Of a stretch of 64,000 nt of DNA, positions 61,385 to 64,000 are shown piece after piece. The stretch covers positions 2,046,001-2,110,000 of the forward strand of contig NZ_CP089414.1 of the NCBI RefSeq assembly GCF_022394535.1, read 5' to 3'. A program made the position numbers and the translations under genes. The DNA comes from Dyella terrae (GTDB lineage: Bacteria; Pseudomonadota; Gammaproteobacteria; Xanthomonadales; Rhodanobacteraceae). Positions within the stretch are counted from its first letter, which is position 1; every line of letters begins with the position of its first letter. Under the pieces are notes generated by a model. That model worked only from the letters and a program-made list of their open reading frames with translations, had not been told where the DNA came from and searched no databases.

Positions 61385-61963
61385 CTACAAGCTGAGAATA
61401 TTTAGCGTCACGGTGCCCGACAAACTCGTCACACCCTGCGGAGTGAAGCAGGCGCCGTCCACAATATCCTGAAAGTCTGGCAAGACCACCACCAGGGTAG
61501 CGGTACTCCCCCCACCAACACCGGACATCACCGTCCCCGTGAATGTCGCTGTCAACGTTCCATCAACGGCGATCGCATCCACCACCTCCGTGTAATTCAC
61601 CACACTCTGGCTGCCGTTGCTCCAGTAGTAGGTTTCCGTTGTGTTCGTCGGCTGGAGAGTCGCCGCGATGTCACAGTCCACAAGAAAATTCCCCTGCACC
61701 GTGGATGTTCCACCATTCAAGTTGGATGGCACACCGATCTTTACCGGACAACCGGTGAGATTTTGCGTAGCTGCGAATTGTACCGTTCGCTCCGTATCGA
61801 TTATTCCGGGAGTGAACGTATAGGCTGTGGAGCCCGTACACAGCACCTCCAAGACAGCCGCATTCGCAACAGGAGCGAAACCCATGGCCAGCAACCCCAC
61901 CACGAGAGAAACTGCACCAACGATCATGGATCGGAAGAAACCTCGAATCGCAAAAGTACTCAT
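61385..61963 (-). CDS. Hypothetical secreted protein with four cysteines
   Basis: This 192-residue protein has a clear signal peptide (about 1-35; GAVSLVVGLLAMGFAPVANAA). The mature part is rich in Thr, Val and Gly with four cysteines (LCTG, TGCPVK, VDCDIA, GACF), suggesting a disulfide-bonded all-beta secreted domain, perhaps Ig-like or fimbrial. GGAGG lies 7 nt upstream of the ATG. I recognise no family and the neighbours give no clue. Confidence 0.75.
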   Translation of the reverse strand: MSTFAIRGFFRSMIVGAVSLVVGLLAMGFAPVANAAVLEVLCTGSTAYTFTPGIIDTERTVQFAATQNLTGCPVKIGVPSNLNGGTSTVQGNFLVDCDIAATLQPTNTTETYYWSNGSQSVVNYTEVVDAIAVDGTLTATFTGTVMSGVGGGSTATLVVVLPDFQDIVDGACFTPQGVTSLSGTVTLNILSL

Positions 61964-62638
61964 GACAGCACCTCCAGCGAAGGGAAATATTCGATCACTT
62001 GCCCATTACCAACCCTGCGACAACTCGGCCGCGCTCACCTTTCCACATTAAGTGTCGACCCAAACCAAGCGACTGGCGCGCAGATGCAAGCGGACAGGCA
62101 TGACGCGCTCACCCACCAGAAGCGAAAGAGAACACCGTGCAACGTTGAATCAATCACGATGCAATTTCCCCACGGAATGGCGCAAGCCAAAGCCCAGGGC
62201 GAAAACCGTGGATCTCAAACGCAAACAATATTTGGACGTCTCTGATGACGAGACGAACGAACCCGGATATCTCTGACGCCCCTTATGCCCAACATCCTCT
62301 GGGGCACACTCACTAGCAGAGCACAGGATGCGTTAACGCCCAGTCGCCGCTACGTGGATATCCACCATCACCGTATGCGCATCCACTGACGTTGAACATG
62401 GGCATCACAGACGGAGATGCCGAAGATCGTAGCAACCATGACGGGGGAAATTACCAACCACTTCACCGTATTCCTACGCACTCATGCGCCCCCCCAAGAG
62501 TGCGACAGGCAATCACACCAGTCGCTTGCGCATTTCCATCAATGCCGTGATGTACGCATCAACTTGTTCGCAGGCGTTATAGAACGCGAGCAAGACACGC
62601 AACAGCGCAGATGCTCGCGGACTTTTTATTTCCGAAGC
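61964..62638. other. Gap without a supported gene
   Basis: These 675 bp lie between the start of the hypothetical secreted protein and the stop of the TPM gene. Small open frames are present on the plus strand but none has a ribosome binding site, a family match or convincing composition. A 6-bp-stem hairpin lies at about 62238-62256. I see no RNA gene, repeat or mobile element. It may hold the promoter of the 61963 gene. Confidence 0.6.
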
Positions 62639-63652
62639 TCACCAACTGCCGGAAGCGCCACCGCCACCCGAACTGCCTCCGCCACCTGAATAACCCGACG
62701 ACGACGAACCAGAGCTACTGCTACCCGAACCGCCGCGCCTTCTCCGGCTCTCCGTACCCACCAAGCCAGCGCCAGCAGGACCGGTCCAGGTGATCAGCTG
62801 TCCAAGGGTTGGCGGCCATGCTTCGACGGCGGATTTGCGCTTGCCCGTTCCACCGTGCTCGTATTCATAGCGCATACGCCGGCGACGCCAGAGCATCGCC
62901 ACCAGCACATGCGTGGCATACGCCAGCACCACCGCCCACCACGGCCAGACCAGCAGCAACAGCGGCAAGGTGAGCGGCCCAAGCAGGAACAGCATCCACC
63001 AGCTTCCGCCTTCCTTCGACATCCACGCGAACAGCAAGCAGAACAACAGCACACCCACCATGAACCAGCCGGCGCCGGACTTCCAAAAGCCCATGCGCGC
63101 GATCACCTGATTCGGCGTTTCCTGCGGCGGCGCTGCCGCTGCGGATGCATCCCCATCGAGGACGCCCAGTACACCGTCCACACCCGATTCGACGCCAGCG
63201 ACATAGTCGCCATCCGCGAAATGCGGCCGCATGCGCTCACGGATAATGTGCGAACTAGCCAAGTCGGTAAGCGTGCCTTCCAGCCCGTAACCCACTTCGA
63301 TGCGCATGCGGTGGTCATCTACAGCCACAACGATCAGGACACCGTTGTCCACGCCCTTCTGGCCCAGCTTCCACTGCGCGAACACGTCGTTGGCGTAGCT
63401 TTCGATGTCCTGCCCGTCCAGGCTGCGGACCGTCAGCACCACCACCTGCTCGCCGGTGCGCTGTTCGTGCGCCGCCAGCTTCGCCTCGATAGCGGACGCA
63501 TCCTTGCCCAGCACGTGAGCATCGTCGTTCACTCGCCCCTGCAAGGCCGGCACATCGGTGGCGTGAAGCTGGAAAGCCAGCATCAGCAACAGCACGCCAA
63601 AAACATGCCGTACATGGCGAAACGTAGAGATTTTCAAGGCAACTTGCTCCAT
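62639..63652 (-). CDS. TPM domain (YgcG/PF04536) membrane protein with Gly/Ser-rich tail
   Basis: This protein of about 337 residues has an N-terminal hydrophobic signal (HVFGVLLLMLAFQLHAT) and a TPM domain (VLGKDASAIEAKLAAHEQR, GQDIESYANDVFAQWKLG, GVLIVVAVDDHRMRIEVGYG). Central membrane helices and a C-terminal tail of Ser and Gly ending GASGSW follow. TPM proteins (YgcG/Psb32 type) are widespread, and in some cases linked to membrane-protein quality control or phosphatase activity; the bacterial role is unclear. In-frame ATGs at 63661 and 63688 are alternatives. Confidence 0.85.
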   Translation of the reverse strand: MEQVALKISTFRHVRHVFGVLLLMLAFQLHATDVPALQGRVNDDAHVLGKDASAIEAKLAAHEQRTGEQVVVLTVRSLDGQDIESYANDVFAQWKLGQKGVDNGVLIVVAVDDHRMRIEVGYGLEGTLTDLASSHIIRERMRPHFADGDYVAGVESGVDGVLGVLDGDASAAAAPPQETPNQVIARMGFWKSGAGWFMVGVLLFCLLFAWMSKEGGSWWMLFLLGPLTLPLLLLVWPWWAVVLAYATHVLVAMLWRRRRMRYEYEHGGTGKRKSAVEAWPPTLGQLITWTGPAGAGLVGTESRRRRGGSGSSSSGSSSSGYSGGGGSSGGGGASGSW

Positions 63653-63784
63653 GTCATCCATTTCCATGCGTGCCAGTGAACGCGCCAAGCATACCGCTGC
63701 CTCGGCAGAACTTCAGATGCATCCGGGTGATACGTTCCATTGGCGGGACTATAGTCGCGCAACGCCCCTTCCTCAGAACACTCT

Positions 63785-64000
63785 ATGAAAATCATTGCCG
63801 CAACGCTGCTCGTTCTCGCCTTGTCGGCCTGCGCCACGTCATCGCCGACGCCAGAGCACAACGATACGAAGCCATCCATCGGCATGGCCAACCCGGCCTC
63901 CGTGGCCTGCATCAAGCAGGGCGGCAAGCTCGACCTGCGGCAGGACATGGCAGGCAACGTCAGCGGCATCTGCGTATTCCAAGATGGCAGGCAGTGCGAG
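63785..64000 (+). CDS. DUF333 putative lipoprotein, truncated by window edge
   Basis: The visible 72 codons start with a lipobox (LSAC, cleavage before Cys16). The DUF333 signature GMANPASVACIKQGGKLDLR follows, then GNVSGICVFQDGRQCE, where the window ends. DUF333 proteins are small, often tagged hemolysin-like, with no proven activity. It is divergent from the TPM gene with 132 bp between. The rest of the gene lies beyond the window. Confidence 0.85.
   Translation, partial: MKIIAATLLVLALSACATSSPTPEHNDTKPSIGMANPASVACIKQGGKLDLRQDMAGNVSGICVFQDGRQCE

Noticed and set aside
62052..62689. Small plus-strand ORFs in the 61964-62638 gap
   Set aside because: No ribosome binding site, no domain and low-complexity composition; one overlaps the TPM gene on the opposite strand.

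Overview
The window is high-GC DNA, almost wall-to-wall coding, with many TonB-dependent receptors, two M13 oligopeptidases, a type IV minor-pilin operon and PiuC-type iron genes. This gene content fits a gammaproteobacterium of the Xanthomonadales, most likely family Rhodanobacteraceae (Dyella/Luteibacter/Rhodanobacter type). That placement is inferred from protein families, not from a marker gene. I saw no rRNA, tRNA, CRISPR, prophage or intact insertion sequence.

Left part (1-20,105): a 5'-truncated M13 peptidase; a ketopantoate-reductase-like gene; a Fur-boxed siderophore receptor with piuC; the minor-pilin operon fimT-pilV-pilW-pilX-pilY1-pilE on the minus strand, joined by overlapping or near-overlapping stop/start codons; rapA; and a run of small metabolism and transport genes (GFA protein, Asp/Glu racemase, APC permease, rhomboid protease).

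20,106-25,134 is the most interesting stretch. A long leader holds two tandem short ORFs ending in cysteine clusters (CCGC and CCCRCRMC), each with a plausible ribosome binding site. Four consecutive small hairpins with C-rich loops follow, then a TonB-dependent receptor and a secreted M28 peptidase. I read this as a probable cysteine-responsive attenuator controlling a peptide or sulfur-source scavenging pair.

25,140-39,356: housekeeping genes (gloA, NlpC/P60, YggS, M20 peptidase, ComEA-like, SET, GNAT, HutD) lead to a minus-strand PepSY / DUF2271 / DUF4198 / apbE / membrane diflavin reductase operon. The DUF2271 protein carries a DGVSGAT flavinylation-type motif, so the operon looks like an extracytoplasmic flavin redox module linked to iron. 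A 0.29-kb nested-palindrome, MITE-like element lies between it and a Fur box nearly identical to the one before the siderophore receptor. On the far side of that Fur box is a TctE/QseC-type two-component system. apbE carries an apparent frameshift.

39,353-64,000: an MFS/LysR divergent pair; an aminotransferase with an HAD phosphatase; a five-gene exporter operon (NodT-like outer-membrane lipoprotein, FtsX/DevC-like permease, ATPase, HlyD adaptor, MipA-like porin); a TonB receptor with a YVTN propeller, divergent from an OmpR/HK system; an MFS exporter divergent from a four-cysteine HTH regulator with a palindromic operator; a second complete M13 peptidase; and TPM-domain and DUF333 proteins at the edge. 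Three frame anomalies (pilE C8 tract, apbE, nodT) all sit at short homopolymers. They may be assembly errors, phase variation or real decay.
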